DNA of 64,000 nt. Source: JAJPKK01 sp963807015 (GTDB lineage: Bacteria > Pseudomonadota > Alphaproteobacteria > Rhizobiales > Xanthobacteraceae). The stretch lies in assembly GCA_963807015.1 (NCBI GenBank), contig CAWEAS010000013.1, forward strand, positions 248,001 through 312,000, written 5' to 3'. This document shows positions 25,258-33,763 of this stretch, in pieces; the stretch's first letter is position 1; each line of letters begins with the position of its first letter. The position numbers and the translations under genes were made by a program. The notes under the pieces were generated by a model, which saw only the letters and a program-made list of their open reading frames with translations, had not been told where the DNA came from and did not search any database.

Positions 25258-26424
25258 TCAATCCTGGCCCGGTACGCCGATCGCTGCCGGGCGATCCACG
25301 TCACTATAGGCGAACGGCTCGCCCGTTTTCGGCGTTCGGTTTCTTACGACCGAGCCGGTGTATGGCGCGGCACCCGCGCGCCAGCGGCCGCCGGCCCGCG
25401 CCGCCGCGACTTCACCCGGAATTGCGGTCGGCTCGCAGATCCCGCGGCCGCTCGCCCGACGCATCAGGTCCACGTGCATATGATCGTAATGATAGGCGTT
25501 GGAGCCGGGCGCGAGCACGGTCATGAACATCTCGCAGGCGCCGGACTGGACGTCGTGAAGAAAGCCTTGCTCCTCAGGCGAGCCGTGCCAGCCGTCCCGC
25601 ACCGTGATCCGATGACCGTCGGCAAGCGTGAAGGCGGCGATATCGAGGGCGTTCCCGAAGGCGTGTTCGGAAATGCGCGCATTTGCATTGCCGTTCATGC
25701 CGCGGCACGAATAGGCGGAAATCTGTTTGATCTCCACGACCGGCTGCCCGAACCAGCGCAGTGCCGCCGGTTGCACGCGGTCGCTGAAGAAGCGGTCGAG
25801 CACCGACACCAGCGGGCAGGCGAGCGTTGCCGCCGGCGTCACGGTTGCAGGTCCGATCGTCAGTGCCGGCGCAGCCTGACGGCCGAGCGGCACGGAGGTG
25901 GCTGGCGGACGTTCGCGTATACGCTGCTGGGGATAGGCGTCGGGTGGATGCTCCGAATAGCCGTAACCTGGGTTCACCCCGGGCGACGCAGAACCTGGCG
26001 GCGCGATCGGCAAAGGCTCACCTGCTGCGGTGCCCGGACCAGGTGGCGGCGGTGAATAAGGCGCCGGCGAATAGGCGGGCGGCGCAGGATTGCTCTGATA
26101 AGCCGATGGGGGTGCCGCGCGACTTGCCGCGCCAGGAACGGCACCGGGCGGGCGCAGGGGTTCGTCGAAATAGCCGGAGACTGCCGGTTCCCCCAAGGCC
26201 GCAACCCGCAGCGGGAAATCCGCACCGCAGATTCCGGGCCCGTCGATGGGTTTGAGGATGGAGACCGCGGCGCCTTCCCGCACCGCGCCGGAGTTCATGC
26301 AGGCGACCTCGGCGTCGTGCCGCCATGGTTCGCGCTCGGCAAACCAGGAGCGCGCGCAGCCGGCAAGCGACGCGACGAGCATAACAATGACGCCGGAGCC
26401 GAGAACTCGCCCGCGAACCCACAT
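25258..26424 (-). CDS. Extensin-family lipoprotein (extensin-like C-terminal domain)
   Basis: A 388-residue protein with a lipoprotein signal (SLAGC lipobox, Cys23), a long Pro/Gly/Tyr-rich disordered region (about 85-185) and a C-terminal extensin-like domain (about 190-350). That domain contains SAYSCRGMNGN, SEHAFGNALDIAAF and YHYDHMHVDL. The His/Asp pattern is that of D,D-/L,D-carboxypeptidase-like metallopeptidase folds, so a role in cell-wall peptide processing is plausible, although the family has no proven reaction. Four cysteines may form disulfides. ATG at 26424 gives the proper lipoprotein signal. Confidence 0.85.
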   Translation of the reverse strand: MWVRGRVLGSGVIVMLVASLAGCARSWFAEREPWRHDAEVACMNSGAVREGAAVSILKPIDGPGICGADFPLRVAALGEPAVSGYFDEPLRPPGAVPGAASRAAPPSAYQSNPAPPAYSPAPYSPPPPGPGTAAGEPLPIAPPGSASPGVNPGYGYSEHPPDAYPQQRIRERPPATSVPLGRQAAPALTIGPATVTPAATLACPLVSVLDRFFSDRVQPAALRWFGQPVVEIKQISAYSCRGMNGNANARISEHAFGNALDIAAFTLADGHRITVRDGWHGSPEEQGFLHDVQSGACEMFMTVLAPGSNAYHYDHMHVDLMRRASGRGICEPTAIPGEVAAARAGGRWRAGAAPYTGSVVRNRTPKTGEPFAYSDVDRPAAIGVPGQD

Positions 26425-26852
26425 TCCGCGACCTTGCGAGCGGGTCCGTTAACGGCACTTCAACAATGATTCCGGTTTGGCCAGGTGCCATCGTCCCGTT
26501 AAGCATATGGTTAAGCAGGCCTATGGGTTCGGCATCCCACGCTTTTACCGCGACGTGAGCTTGCGAAGTTCCCTGGCGAAGTGAGGCTAACCGTTTGCAA
26601 AAGCGCGTCAAAGGGCGAGAGTATTGGCCGCGTGCCGCCCCCAACGACAGCTGATCTGCTCAAGCAAAGCTTCAAATAGAGCCTGCATCATTGCGCCACG
26701 GCATGTCGAGATTATCAATTGAAAGCAATAGATTGATTGAAGGTTATCGCGCATTTTACGCAGCTATTCTGCATTGCACCATCAAAAGCTCTTTGCACCT
26801 TGCGGCTTTCAGGTAGACTAAAGCCATCGTCAACGATCAGGGAGGCCCTCTC
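26425..26852. other. Intergenic region upstream of a small membrane ORF
   Basis: No protein-coding frame is supported over these 428 bases. The last 150 bases are noticeably more AT-rich than the surroundings and contain TCAATTGA followed by ATTGATTGAAGG (26718-26744), which looks operator-like. The region must hold the promoter of the extensin-like gene (minus strand) and of the small ORF at 26853 (plus strand). Confidence 0.5.
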
Positions 26853-26936
26853 GTGGACATAGCCTTGAAAGTCAACGTCGTCGTGGTTTGCGCGGTATTC
26901 ATGTTTCTAGGTGCAATCCTTCTCGGCGCGTTCTGA
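26853..26936 (+). CDS. Very small single-pass membrane peptide
   Basis: A 27-codon frame starting GTG at 26853, with GGGAGG 7 bases upstream. The peptide begins VDIALKVNVVVV and ends GAILLGAF, almost all of it a single hydrophobic helix, so it would be an inner-membrane micropeptide. Similar short peptides occur in Bradyrhizobium genomes as unnamed small proteins, as far as I recall. Support is the good ribosome-binding site, the membrane-helix composition and a strong hairpin about 70 bases downstream. Function unknown. Confidence 0.55.
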   Translation: MDIALKVNVVVVCAVFMFLGAILLGAF

Positions 26937-27008
26937 AGGTTGAACGTCCAGATGATAGCCATACCTACCTGTTAACAAAGAGCCGCCTGCAGCGCGGCGA
27001 GGGTAAAA

Positions 27009-27041
27009 CAAACACCGGAGAGTCCCCCTCTCCGGTGTTTG
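27009..27041 (+). terminator. Perfect 14-bp stem-loop
   Basis: CAAACACCGGAGAG pairs perfectly with CTCTCCGGTGTTTG around a five-base TCCCC loop. It lies between the small membrane ORF (ending 26936) and the isochorismatase-family gene (starting 27119). Only the stem itself ends in T residues (GTTTG); there is no long T-tract, so termination efficiency is uncertain. It may mark the 3' end of the small-ORF transcript. Confidence 0.6.
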
Positions 27042-27118
27042 CTATTGAAGCCTTCTCTTCCAACGGATGGCGTGAACGCACGGCAACGTGAAAACGTTAG
27101 ATCGCGTGAGGAATCCCG

Positions 27119-27718
27119 ATGGGCCCCAAAACTTTGCTCGAAATGGCTGGCGTCAACGCGGCACCGCCTCGTCTTGGCGAGGCGGCGGTTGTCGTCATCG
27201 ACGCCCAGCACGAATATGTCGACGGCCGGCTCGTATTGCCTGGTGTGGCGCCGGCACTTGAAGAGATTGGCCGGCTGTTGGAGCGCGCGCGGGCGCTGGA
27301 AACGCCGATCATTCACATCGTCCACCATGGCAAGCCCGGTGGCGTGTTTGCGCCGGATTTGCCGGAGGCCGAGATTGCGGCGCCGGCCGACCCTGCGCCC
27401 GGCGAAGCGGTGGTTGCAAAGGGGCTGCCCAATGCCTTCGCCAGCACCGATCTCGCCGACCGTGTCCACGCGCTCAAGCGGCCGGCGGTCATCCTCGTCG
27501 GATTCATGACGCATATGTGCTTGGAGGCAACCGCGCGCGCCGCCATTGATCTCGGACTTCGCGCTGCCGTCGTGGCAAGCGCGACCGCAACCCGCGATCT
27601 GCGCGACCCTTTGACTGGCGCGACCATTCCGGCAGCGGAGGTGCAACGCAATGCGCTCGCTGCTATGGCGGATCGATTTGCGTCGATCGTCCCCAACGTC
27701 CGCGCGCTCGTTGACTGA
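27119..27718 (+). CDS. Isochorismatase-family cysteine hydrolase
   Basis: A 199-residue alpha/beta hydrolase of the isochorismatase/nicotinamidase superfamily. The catalytic triad is visible: Asp28 in VVVIDAQ, Lys101 in VVAKG and Cys134 in GFMTHMCLEAT. Such enzymes cleave amides (nicotinamide, N-carbamoyl compounds, ureido acids) or vinyl ethers. ATG at 27119 follows GAGGAA. It is followed after 115 bases by a VOC protein on the same strand. Its substrate cannot be assigned. Confidence 0.88.
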   Translation: MGPKTLLEMAGVNAAPPRLGEAAVVVIDAQHEYVDGRLVLPGVAPALEEIGRLLERARALETPIIHIVHHGKPGGVFAPDLPEAEIAAPADPAPGEAVVAKGLPNAFASTDLADRVHALKRPAVILVGFMTHMCLEATARAAIDLGLRAAVVASATATRDLRDPLTGATIPAAEVQRNALAAMADRFASIVPNVRALVD

Positions 27719-27833
27719 CCCTGCTGACGGTTCGACCGGGCGCCGGGTTGCGCATTACTTAACCTTGTGGTTTACTTTTTCCCAGCCCCCGTGATGAACG
27801 CGAACTTTTTCTGCACACGTTCAGGAGTGTCCA

Positions 27834-28205
27834 ATGCCCGGGAAGGTCCACTGGAATGAGTTGATGACCCGCGACGCGGAAGGTTCCAAGAAATTCTTCG
27901 GTACCGTCGTAGGCTGGACCTATGACGGCATGCCGAACCCCAACGGCGGCACCTATTGGATCGCAAACGCCGGCGGCGTGCCGGTCGCAGGATTGCTGCC
28001 GATCGACGATCCCCACTTCAGCGAAGTGAAAGAAGGATGGGTCAACTACATCGAGGTTGACGATGTCGACGCGCGCGTCAAACAAGTGACCGCAGCGGGT
28101 GGCAAGGTGATGCGGCCTGCATTCGACGTTCCAAACGTCGGTCGCATCGCGCTCGTACTCGACACACGCGGCGTGCCGTTCGGGCTGATGACGCCGGCCT
28201 ATTAG
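27834..28205 (+). CDS. VOC-family protein
   Basis: A 123-residue single VOC protein. It begins MPGKVHWNELMTRDAEGSKKFF, the pattern of a subfamily (PhnB-like/27 kDa antigen-like) with a first ligand position at His6. A second strand region reads WVNYIEVDDVDARVKQVTAAGGKVMRP. ATG at 27834 follows CAGGAG. Function is unknown; this subfamily often occurs as uncharacterised lyase-like proteins. It is convergent with the ABC permease at 28233. Confidence 0.83.
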   Translation: MPGKVHWNELMTRDAEGSKKFFGTVVGWTYDGMPNPNGGTYWIANAGGVPVAGLLPIDDPHFSEVKEGWVNYIEVDDVDARVKQVTAAGGKVMRPAFDVPNVGRIALVLDTRGVPFGLMTPAY

Positions 28206-28232
28206 GTTGCGACGTTCGCCGGTCCTGAAATC

Positions 28233-29057
28233 TCAGCGCTCCGATTTGGGGAGCGACCATGGCACGAACCAGCGCTGGGCCGCCCCGCACAGCCGAAACA
28301 GCAGCAACGTCAGGGTGACGAGCACCACGAGGCCGGCGAAGGCCTGCGGAATCTTGAAGAACGATGTCGAGAACATGATGAAGAATCCAAGCCCGCGCTC
28401 GGCGGCGACGAATTCCGCGACCACTGCGCCGATGACGGCAAGCGTCGTCGCGATCTTCAACGCGCTGAAGATGTAGGGCACCGCATAGGGCAGCCTGATG
28501 TGCAGGATCTCGCGAATGCGCGGGGCCCGCAGCGAACGCGACAGTTCGATCAGCTCTTCGGGCGTGGCGAGCAGGCCCGTCGAGGTCGTCACGACGATCG
28601 GGAAGAAGGTGATCAAAAACGTGATGACGATGCGCGGCAGGTCCGAAGCGCCGAGCGTGACCACGATGATGGGCGCGATCGCGACGATCGGGGTCGACTG
28701 CACGATGATCAGGATCGGATAGAGCGTCCGCGACAGAAAGCGTGAGTTTGTCAGCGCGACGGCGAGCGGGATAGAAACCGCGATCGCCACCAGATAGCCG
28801 GCAAGCGCGACCCGCAACGTCGCCCAGATGTGCCCGCCCCACACCCAGAGCGGCAGGTCATAGGCGCTCGCCACGATCGCGCTCGGGGCGGGCAGCAGGA
28901 AGGACGGGATCGCGAACACCCGCGTCGCGGCCTCCCAGACCAGAACGAGCGCGACAAAGGTCAGGGTCGGCGCGAGGCGGTCGAGCCATACGGAGAGCCG
29001 CAAGGCTGGCCGGGCCGGCTGCGCTTTAGGCTGCCGGACGGACAAAAAGCTGCTCAC
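28233..29057 (-). CDS. ABC transporter permease, SsuC/TauC/ThiX type
   Basis: A 274-residue permease with six hydrophobic segments and the cytoplasmic EAA loop ELIELSRSLRAPRIREILHIRLP (about 170-192). It belongs to the nitrate/sulfonate/taurine/HMP importer class. The start is probably GTG at 29057, overlapping the end of the ATPase gene by 32 bases; ATG at 29132 would overlap by over 100 bases. It forms the pore of a three-gene importer with the ATPase (29026-29805) and binding protein (29862-30905). Confidence 0.86.
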   Translation of the reverse strand: MSSFLSVRQPKAQPARPALRLSVWLDRLAPTLTFVALVLVWEAATRVFAIPSFLLPAPSAIVASAYDLPLWVWGGHIWATLRVALAGYLVAIAVSIPLAVALTNSRFLSRTLYPILIIVQSTPIVAIAPIIVVTLGASDLPRIVITFLITFFPIVVTTSTGLLATPEELIELSRSLRAPRIREILHIRLPYAVPYIFSALKIATTLAVIGAVVAEFVAAERGLGFFIMFSTSFFKIPQAFAGLVVLVTLTLLLFRLCGAAQRWFVPWSLPKSER

Positions 29058-29805
29058 GGATGTGGTTCGCAGTGATGTTGAAGGCCGGTTCTGCAAGGGT
29101 CGCAAGCGATCGCGGGCGCCCCCACGGAACATCGATGATCTCGCGCACGCGGCCCGGCCGGGCCGTCATCACGATGATGCGGTCGGCGAGCAGCAGCGCT
29201 TCAGGAATCGAATGGGTGATGAACAGAACGGTCTTGGGCCGCTCTGCCCAGATGCGCAAAAGCTCGAGGCCCATTTCATCGCGCGTCAACGCGTCGAGCG
29301 CAGAGAACGGCTCATCCATCAGAAGAATATCGGGATCAAGCAGCAGCGCGCGAGCGATGGCGACGCGCTGTTGCATGCCGCCCGAGAGCTCGTCGATCCG
29401 CTTGCCAGCGAAATCCGACAGCCCTACCAGCGCCAGTAGCTCCTGAGCCCGCTTGCGCTCGTCGCTGGTGACGCGGCCGAACTTGTGGCGCATCGGGAAC
29501 GTCACGTTTCCAAGCACGTCAAACCACGGCAACAGCGTCGGCCGTTGGAACACGATGCCGATCTCGTCACGCGGTTCGGTGACCGGAATATCATAGATTT
29601 CTATGCGGCCGCGGGTCGGTTTGATCAATCCTGCGATCAGCCGCAGCAAGGTAGATTTGCCGCAACCTGATGGGCCGAGCACGGCGACGAATTCATGGCG
29701 CCCGATCTCGAAGGAGATGCCGTCGATCGCGGTCACCGCGGAGCCGTCGTCCTTGCCGAACGTCTGCTCGACATCGACAAACCGGATCACCGAGGGTGTC
29801 GACAT
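29026..29805 (-). CDS. ABC transporter ATP-binding protein, SsuB/TauB/ThiZ type
   Basis: A 259-residue ABC ATPase with Walker A GPSGCGKST, Q-loop IVFQRPTLLPW, signature LSGGMQQRVAIARAL, Walker B ILLMDEPFSALD and switch His in FITHSIPEALLLADRI. ATG at 29805 (MSTPSVIRF) was chosen at the natural domain start; the frame reaches 29943 with unconserved sequence. It lies 56 bases downstream of its binding protein and overlaps the permease. It powers import of the ligand of the NMT1/THI5-like binding protein. Confidence 0.9.
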   Translation of the reverse strand: MSTPSVIRFVDVEQTFGKDDGSAVTAIDGISFEIGRHEFVAVLGPSGCGKSTLLRLIAGLIKPTRGRIEIYDIPVTEPRDEIGIVFQRPTLLPWFDVLGNVTFPMRHKFGRVTSDERKRAQELLALVGLSDFAGKRIDELSGGMQQRVAIARALLLDPDILLMDEPFSALDALTRDEMGLELLRIWAERPKTVLFITHSIPEALLLADRIIVMTARPGRVREIIDVPWGRPRSLATLAEPAFNITANHIREQLFVRPAA

Positions 29806-29861
29806 CGCACGGATCCGGGCAGAGAGGCCCGCGTGTAAGGCCTCGATAGGGTCGCCCAACC

Positions 29862-30905
29862 TTACTTCGGCAGAAACGAGCGGTCCACAGCCGCTTCCGG
29901 ATCGAGTTTGTCGAGCGGCAGATTCTGAGCCTTGGCGGTCCATTCCCAGGTCTTCGCTAGCAGCTTCTTATCGTATGCACCTGGGCCCTCGGCCTTCTCG
30001 ATGGCGTTGACCATGAGCGGGATCGAGGCAACGAACTCCTTTTCGGCAACTCCCGTATCAACCTCCGGCACGATCGCTTTCAGCGCGGCCGCAGCGGCTT
30101 TCGGGTCGGCGATCGCCATCGCGTTCGCTTTGGCATAAGCGCGCAGGAATTTTCGGACGGTCTCCGGCTTTTCCGCCAGCATTCTTTCCGACGCGAACAC
30201 CGACAGGCCATAGCCGTCAAATCCATAGTCCGACCATTGAATGATCTTGATCTTCTTGCCGCCCTCCGCGAGCGGCTTCTCGAACGCCGGCGCGACCGTG
30301 GTCCAATTTATGGTCGCGACCACCTGGCCCGACGCCAGCATGGGCGCAAGCGCGGCAGGATCGACCTTGAGCAGGCTGACGCTTTCCGGATCGATGCCGT
30401 TCGCCTTCAGGACCAAAGGCCAGGCGACGTTGGACGACGAGAAGGTCGCGGTCGCCACCTTCTTGCCGGAGACATCCTTGAGCACCTTGATGCCGGAGCC
30501 TTCGGTGGTGAAGATTGCGTCGGGCTGCAGCGTGTAGAGTGACATCACGGCTTTGACCGGCACTTTGTTCTCGGCCTTGGCCTGAAGCAGCGCTGCAAGG
30601 CCACCGGTGCCCATATCCGCCGAGCCGACGCCGAGCTTGGTCACGACGTCTGAAGAACCGCGCCCGGACTGCACCGTCACATCGAGCCCTTCCGCCGCGA
30701 AGAGGCCGCTCTTGATGCCAAGGTATGGTACGGCCTTGTCACCGGCCGGCAACCAATCGATCATGAACGTGACTTTTTCCGCAGCCGCGGCCGCCGTTGC
30801 GGCAGTCACGAGGAACGTGGCCGCGAACGCTATCCGGCTTGCCAGCCCGATCGCTTGGCGCGTGGAGGCGACGGTTGCACGGTGTGACGAATGCACGTCG
30901 ATCAT
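29862..30905 (-). CDS. NMT1/THI5-like ABC substrate-binding protein
   Basis: A 347-residue periplasmic protein with a long N-terminal signal (hydrophobic core about 25-42). The mature start EKVTFMIDWLPAGDKAVPYLGIKSGLFAAEGLDV is the NMT1/THI5/SsuA pattern for receptors of pyrimidine, thiamine-precursor, sulfonate or nitrate ligands. ATG at 30905 follows AGGAG. It is clearly paralogous to the protein at 32228-33217 (shared WLP.GD, GLFAAE, GSGIK.LKDV/GIKSLKDV, WSDYG). It is the receptor for the adjacent ATPase and permease, and lies 81 bases downstream of a 2OG oxygenase gene on the same strand. Confidence 0.88.
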   Translation of the reverse strand: MIDVHSSHRATVASTRQAIGLASRIAFAATFLVTAATAAAAAEKVTFMIDWLPAGDKAVPYLGIKSGLFAAEGLDVTVQSGRGSSDVVTKLGVGSADMGTGGLAALLQAKAENKVPVKAVMSLYTLQPDAIFTTEGSGIKVLKDVSGKKVATATFSSSNVAWPLVLKANGIDPESVSLLKVDPAALAPMLASGQVVATINWTTVAPAFEKPLAEGGKKIKIIQWSDYGFDGYGLSVFASERMLAEKPETVRKFLRAYAKANAMAIADPKAAAAALKAIVPEVDTGVAEKEFVASIPLMVNAIEKAEGPGAYDKKLLAKTWEWTAKAQNLPLDKLDPEAAVDRSFLPK

Positions 30906-30986
30906 GATGGCTCCTGCTGAAATGCCTGCCTATTTGGCAAGCAAGGATTGAGCCAGACCGACGAAAACGCTTTGCGGAACGCGCTG

Positions 30987-32033
30987 TTATGCCAACGCCC
31001 GCTCCTTGCCGGCAGCGGTTTCCGTGTCGGTCACGGCGTAGCCGTAGGAGCGGCGGAACATCTCGTCCATGTGCTCCTGCGTCGTGCACGGCTTGAACTG
31101 CGGCGGTCGCTCAGCGGAAACGCAAGTCGGCAGCGCTTCAATCACGGCCGAGCGTCGCGGACTATAGAAGAACGTGATCGAATAACGATCGGTGCGGCGC
31201 GTACCATTGTTCATCACGCGATGGGCATTCGAGTTGTAGAGGCCGTTGGTCCAGCGCGCCATCAGGTCTCCGAGATTGATCACGAAGGTGTCGGGGATCG
31301 GCGTCGCAGCGATCCACTCGCCGGCAGCGTTGCGCACTTCAAGTCCGCCGACGCTGTCTTGCGCAAGCAGTGTGATGCCGCCCCAATCAGTGTGAGCGCC
31401 GGCACCGATCTGGTTAGGTGGGGCGTCCGGGGGCTGCGGCGGGTAGTGGAGCATGCGCAGACCAAGGCCGGGCAAGTCATAGACTGCCTCAAAGTGATCC
31501 TCCGGCAGATCGAGCGACAGCGCCATCGACCGCAGGATACGGTCGCCGAGCGCACGCACCGCCGCCTGGTACGCGAGCGTCTGCTCCTTGAACCCCGGAA
31601 AGTTGGACGGCCACTGGTTGTGGCCAAACCCGCGCAAGCCTGAGCGCGCCAGCGGATGATCGTCGGGCAACTCCATCCCGCACTGGAAGCTCTCCTTGAG
31701 ATCTTGAGGAGCTTTCTCCGCTTTGTCGTCCTGGCTGTCGAGCACTTGTGCGCCGATCGGCTCGTAGCCGACTTTGCTTGGTGATTTTTTCATGTCGAGG
31801 TTCAACTTCTCCGACAAAGGCAATTCGAAGAAGCGCTTGGCGAAACGAAACTGGTCATCGATCAACGCCGAAGCGATGCCGTGGTTGGCCACGTAAAAGA
31901 AGCCGGTCTCGCGGCAAGCCTTGTGAATCTCCCACGCGAGCTTTTCGCGGTCCGCGTGAGCGGGAGAAAAGCTGTCGGTAAGATCGATGATCGGAATCCG
32001 ATCCGCGGGCTTCGGCGGCGTGTAGACAATCAC
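30987..32033 (-). CDS. Isopenicillin N synthase-like 2OG-Fe(II) oxygenase
   Basis: A 348-residue non-heme iron oxygenase. An N-terminal DIOX_N domain (IPIIDLTDSF, ETGFFYVANHGI) precedes the jelly-roll core carrying the iron ligands His214 and Asp216 (AHTDWGG) and His271 (NAHRVMN). The co-substrate motif is Arg283-x-Ser285 (RYS). The family includes thymine-7-hydroxylase, gibberellin oxidases and IPNS. GTG at 32033 was chosen because AGGAG sits 8 bases upstream; an in-frame start at 32072 lacks this. It heads a likely operon with the ABC importer downstream. A divergent promoter region separates it from a second binding protein and deaminase. Confidence 0.88.
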   Translation of the reverse strand: MIVYTPPKPADRIPIIDLTDSFSPAHADREKLAWEIHKACRETGFFYVANHGIASALIDDQFRFAKRFFELPLSEKLNLDMKKSPSKVGYEPIGAQVLDSQDDKAEKAPQDLKESFQCGMELPDDHPLARSGLRGFGHNQWPSNFPGFKEQTLAYQAAVRALGDRILRSMALSLDLPEDHFEAVYDLPGLGLRMLHYPPQPPDAPPNQIGAGAHTDWGGITLLAQDSVGGLEVRNAAGEWIAATPIPDTFVINLGDLMARWTNGLYNSNAHRVMNNGTRRTDRYSITFFYSPRRSAVIEALPTCVSAERPPQFKPCTTQEHMDEMFRRSYGYAVTDTETAAGKERALA

Positions 32034-32116
32034 GGCGATGCTCCTCGCTAAGGAATTGGCTCTTGTTATCAAATCGGAGACGGCGAGGCGAGGACGAGAG
32101 AAATGGAGTGGTGCAA

Positions 32117-32144
32117 ATTGATTGTTCGGCTCTGCTCAATCAAT
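32117..32144. promoter_or_regulatory. Inverted repeat, candidate operator in divergent promoter
   Basis: ATTGATTG and CAATCAAT form a perfect 8-base inverted repeat separated by 12 bases. It is located in the 194-base space between the divergent oxygenase (start 32033) and binding-protein (start 32228) genes. Size and symmetry fit a dimeric transcription factor. No regulator gene is adjacent. A related ATTGATTG motif occurs near 26734. Confidence 0.4.
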
Positions 32145-32227
32145 AGACACACCGCGCCTGATTCCGCGGCTATTGGCATGATGCTTGCCTCGTGCAGAGC
32201 CATTCTGCATTCTTTTGTGAGGTCACG

Positions 32228-33217
32228 ATGCACGCGTGGACAAAAGGGGCGATCGTCGGTTCGATATTGCTGGCGGCGGGCCGAGCCGGTGCCGCCGAAA
32301 AGATCATCTTTCAGTTCGGGTGGCTGCCGGGCGGTGATCGTGCCGCCTACTATGTCGCAAGCCATGCCGGTCTCTTCGCCGCGGAGCAGCTTGAAGTGCA
32401 ATTGCTCGCCGGCAAGGGCTCGACGGATGCGCTGACCAAAATCGCAACCGGCGCCGCCGACATGGGCGAAGGCGGACTGGACGCGCTTTTCACCGCCAAG
32501 CTGCAAAACGAAGTGCCCGTCACCGCAGTGATGCCGGTCTACACCAAGCCGCCGGATGCCCTGGTGACGACGACGGCGAGCGGCATCAAGAGCCTCAAGG
32601 ACGTAGCCGGCAAATCAGTTGCCACGTCGCCGTTCACCTCGTCGAACGGGCCATGGCCGTTTCTGTTGCAGATGAATGGTATTAGCCTTTCATCGGTCAA
32701 GATGATCAACGCCGACCCGGGCGCCCTCGGTCCGATGTTGGCAGCTGGGCGCACTGACGCCATTATCCAATACGTCGCCAATGCACCGGCAACAGCGATG
32801 ATCCTTCAGGAGACCGGGAAAGCGATTCACGTGATTCCGTGGTCCGACTACGGATTGAAGGGTTATTCAAGCTCGATCTTCGTGTCGAACAAAGTGCTGG
32901 CGACGCGGCGTGATGCCGTGGTGCGGTTCACGCGCGCGCTCAAGAAGGCCGAGCAGATGATGCAGGACAATCCGGACGGCGCAGCCGTTGCCATGAAGGC
33001 GATGATCCCGGAACTCGATCTTGTAACGACCAAGGCGTTGGTGGTGGCGACCCTGCCGTTGATCTTCAACGAGAACACGCGGCAGGACGGGCTCGGCGTC
33101 TTTTCGCCCGCCCTCGTGAACACGACATGGGAATGGGTCGCCAAGCAGCAAAATGCTTCGCCCGACAAACTCGATCCGATGAAGTCGATCGATCTGCAAA
33201 TCACAGCGCCGCAGTGA
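32228..33217 (+). CDS. NMT1/THI5-like ABC substrate-binding protein (second paralogue)
   Basis: A 329-residue periplasmic binding protein. The signal peptide is short (MHAWTKGAIVGSILLAAGRAGA). The mature start is EKIIFQFGWLPGGDRAAYYVASHAGLFAAEQLEV, aligning throughout with the protein at 29862-30905. ATG at 32228 was selected as the start that puts the signal at the N-terminus; the frame reaches 32192. Its stop overlaps the following deaminase start as GTGA. No ATPase or permease is on this strand, so it probably shares the importer encoded divergently. Confidence 0.87.
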   Translation: MHAWTKGAIVGSILLAAGRAGAAEKIIFQFGWLPGGDRAAYYVASHAGLFAAEQLEVQLLAGKGSTDALTKIATGAADMGEGGLDALFTAKLQNEVPVTAVMPVYTKPPDALVTTTASGIKSLKDVAGKSVATSPFTSSNGPWPFLLQMNGISLSSVKMINADPGALGPMLAAGRTDAIIQYVANAPATAMILQETGKAIHVIPWSDYGLKGYSSSIFVSNKVLATRRDAVVRFTRALKKAEQMMQDNPDGAAVAMKAMIPELDLVTTKALVVATLPLIFNENTRQDGLGVFSPALVNTTWEWVAKQQNASPDKLDPMKSIDLQITAPQ

Positions 33218-33741
33218 CGAGCGCCGACATCCCGACGTCGCGACGTGTTCCGAACGACGAGCCGCGCGATCACGTCTTTCTGCGGCGCGCTTTTGCTTTG
33301 GCCGAAATGGGGCTGGCTCGTGGTGAGCGTCCGTTCGGCGCCGTGATTGTGGACTCCGATGGGCGAATCCTCGGCGAGGGCTACAATTGCACCATCGAGC
33401 AAGGCGACGTTACGGCGCATGCCGAAATTACGGCCATTCGTCGGGCGTGCGCTGCGGCTGACCGCGATTGGTTCGCGAGATGCACGCTTTATTCCAGCGC
33501 CGAGCCATGCGCGATGTGCGCCGGCAGCATCTACTGGGCTAACATAAGACGGGTTGTTTTCGGACTGAGCGAAGCGCGGCTTCGCAACCTGCGCAACGTA
33601 TCCGAACGCACCGCCGCGCTAACGATGAATTGCGAGGCAGTCCTGGCGACGGGCGGGCACTCGATCGAGGTCGTCGGTGGCGTTCTCGAAGACGAAGCGA
33701 TCAAGCCGCATCTCGCATTCTGGAGCGCAAGCCGAACCTGA
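33214..33741 (+). CDS. Nucleoside/nucleobase deaminase of the CDA fold
   Basis: A 175-residue zinc deaminase. The zinc and catalytic motif is His69-Ala-Glu71 (AHAEITAIRR), with Cys99 and Cys102 (EPCAMCAGSIYWANI). It resembles guanine deaminase and tRNA adenosine deaminase (TadA) proteins; the relaxed C-terminus and its context favour a free-base or nucleoside substrate over tRNA. The start is GTG at 33214, overlapping the binding-protein stop by four bases. It is convergent with the N-ATPase operon. Joint translation with a THI5-like receptor suggests it acts on the imported heterocycle, which is inference. Confidence 0.85.
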   Translation: MTSADIPTSRRVPNDEPRDHVFLRRAFALAEMGLARGERPFGAVIVDSDGRILGEGYNCTIEQGDVTAHAEITAIRRACAAADRDWFARCTLYSSAEPCAMCAGSIYWANIRRVVFGLSEARLRNLRNVSERTAALTMNCEAVLATGGHSIEVVGGVLEDEAIKPHLAFWSASRT

Positions 33742-33763
33742 GAGCGATCGTCGCGCTCCAGAG

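Noticed and set aside
32034..32227. Thiamine (TPP) riboswitch before the THI5-like receptors
   Set aside because: The conserved CUGAGA and related core elements are not present in either leader.
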